Shown here: one piece after another, positions 5,207 to 6,244 of the stretch
Layout: every line of letters starts with the position of its first letter
Numbering within the stretch: the stretch's first letter is position 1
Notes under the pieces: generated by a model
Database searches by the model: none
Told to the model about the DNA's origin: nothing
What the model saw: only the letters and a program-made list of their open reading frames with translations
Made by a program: the position numbers and the translations under genes
Assembly (NCBI GenBank): GCA_028282865.1
Contig: JANQHA010000013.1
Coordinates: forward strand, 1-6,244
Source: Oligoflexales bacterium
Lineage (GTDB): Bacteria > Bdellovibrionota_B > Oligoflexia > Oligoflexales > CACXFL01
Reading direction: 5' to 3'
DNA length: 6,244 nt

Positions 5207-6244
5207 TTATTCGTTTACTGTTCTCTTCCTATTCGACGAAACTGGCAACGCATTCGCAGCCTTGACAATTCCCTTTCCGATATCATTCAATGTGAGCACT
5301 TCAGCCAGGCCACCCAACTCAGCGGCAACGCGAGGCATCCCATAAACGACGCTACTCGCCTCATCTTGACCAATTGTATAAGCTCCTGCATTTTTCAACT
5401 GTTTCATTCCTTTAGCACCGTCAGAGCCCATACCGGTCAATATCGCTGCCACGACATTATGGCGACTAAAGGCTTTTTTTGCTGACTCAAATAGCGAGTC
5501 TACTGAGGGAATATGGCCTGAGGGATGCTTTTCTTGATCAAATATCTTCACTGATTCAACGCCGCCTTTTGACCGGACAACCTCTATCTGCTTGCCACCA
5601 GGAGCAACGATAACCTTCCCTTCTTCCAGCAACTCGCCATCTTTGCCCTCAACCACTTTAAAAGGACAAAGCCTATCCAAAATATCCGCAAAAGCACCAG
5701 AAAAGGCTGCCGGGATATGCTGTACTAAAACAGTCGGAGGAATGTTTCTCGGAAGCGACAGTAACACTACCTTTAAAGCCTCAGTGCCGCCGGTTGAAGC
5801 CCCTAAAACGATACGTGAGCCTTTTAGAGCATCAGGGGTAAAATCTAAATTACTAGACTTAATCTCGGCTTTATTACAGCTCTTACTTTCGTTAGCATTA
5901 GCAGCAACTCTAAGTTTCTGCTCGAGCGAAGTCTTGAACTCGTCAATATTAGCCATATCAGGCTTCTTTAAATAATCAACCGCGCCAGCCTCAAGAGCTT
6001 CAAGGACGATATGTGAGACCTTAATATCAAGCGAAGTCACAACAACTGTAGCAATATAGATTTCTGGCATCAACTTCCGAAGTAGGTCTACACCGGTCAT
6101 ACCAGGTAGGTTCATATCTAATGACATAACATCGGGATTATGTTTCTTGATCAGATCTTTAACTTCCTTGGGGTCTTCAGTTTGAGCAACCACCGCAAAG
6201 CCATCAAGAGAGTTGATCATGTTGACCAGAAGCATCCGCATAGT
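5207..6244 (-). CDS. cheB: Chemotaxis protein-glutamate methylesterase/glutamine deamidase CheB, 5' end cut off
   Basis: CheB removes methyl groups from, and deamidates, chemoreceptor side chains during adaptation and is activated by phosphorylation. The frame is open to the right edge. The first ATG in the window (6239-6241) is internal: the visible protein starts at the equivalent of the first REC helix, and Asp42 here corresponds to E. coli CheB Asp56, so about 14 residues with the acidic pair are missing. Counting from that Met: receiver domain 1-112 with phospho-Asp42 (LDMNLPGMTG) and KKP at 92-94, linker 113-141, catalytic domain from 142. The catalytic triad is Ser149 (GASTGGTEAL), His175 (VQHIP) and Asp274 (TGMGSDGAKG), all present. 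The C-terminus carries a short basic tail. It is followed after 13 bp by the receiver gene; other chemotaxis genes would be expected upstream, off the right edge. Confidence 0.97.
   Translation of the reverse strand, partial: TMRMLLVNMINSLDGFAVVAQTEDPKEVKDLIKKHNPDVMSLDMNLPGMTGVDLLRKLMPEIYIATVVVTSLDIKVSHIVLEALEAGAVDYLKKPDMANIDEFKTSLEQKLRVAANANESKSCNKAEIKSSNLDFTPDALKGSRIVLGASTGGTEALKVVLLSLPRNIPPTVLVQHIPAAFSGAFADILDRLCPFKVVEGKDGELLEEGKVIVAPGGKQIEVVRSKGGVESVKIFDQEKHPSGHIPSVDSLFESAKKAFSRHNVVAAILTGMGSDGAKGMKQLKNAGAYTIGQDEASSVVYGMPRVAAELGGLAEVLTLNDIGKGIVKAANALPVSSNRKRTVNE

Noticed and set aside
5090..5975. Two plus-strand open frames (5090-5485 and 5592-5975) opposite the receiver gene and cheB
   Set aside because: Both are opposite genes with complete catalytic motifs; translations are Ser-rich and featureless.
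6239..6241. ATG at 6239-6241 as the true cheB start
   Set aside because: The frame is still open to the window edge and the receiver domain would lack its first strand and acidic residues; the real start is off the right edge.

Overview
This is a chromosomal stretch of moderate GC content from a Gram-negative, chemotactic bacterium. No 16S or other strong taxonomic marker is present. A lipoprotein with a short basic/Ser/Gly tether and an Asn-rich tail, a Lys-rich NYN-LOTUS protein, and a second, modified ClpX-type ATPase together suggest a delta-proteobacterial / Bdellovibrionota-like lineage. That placement is an impression from protein style, not a demonstration.

Layout: positions 1-1327 (minus strand) hold the first 442 codons of prfC, the GTPase release factor RF3; its C-terminus lies off the left edge. 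A short divergent intergenic region (1361-1470) carries a good sigma70-type promoter for prfC and the start of the next gene. Positions 1471-2268 (plus) encode an NYN (PIN-like) ribonuclease-type domain joined by a Lys/Ser linker to an OST-HTH/LOTUS domain. A 176-bp intergenic region follows, with a two-stem hairpin and then a clear promoter (TTGCTA-16-TATAAT) and a strong Shine-Dalgarno. These precede a 535-residue ClpX-like AAA+ ATPase (2445-4052, plus). It keeps the Walker motifs, GYVG pore loop, IGF-type ClpP loop, arginine finger and sensor 2. It lacks the ClpX zinc-binding domain and appears to have a second, degenerate copy of the small lid domain at its C-terminus.

The right half is a minus-strand cluster read from the right edge leftwards: cheB (5207-6244, missing its first residues), a stand-alone receiver-domain response regulator (4753-5193), and a small lipoprotein (4049-4732). 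Gaps of 13 and 20 bp, each gene with its own ribosome binding site, indicate one operon. CheB and the receiver protein point to chemoreceptor adaptation or a related chemosensory pathway; the lipoprotein has no recognised function. The lipoprotein gene and the ClpX-like gene converge and overlap by 4 bp inside the palindrome TTAATTAA, so any transcription terminator between them must lie within coding sequence.

There is no gene-free stretch above 300 bp, and I saw no tRNA, rRNA, CRISPR array, insertion sequence or attachment site. The most unusual element is the ClpX-like ATPase with its novel-looking domain arrangement; the rest is recognisable housekeeping or signalling machinery.
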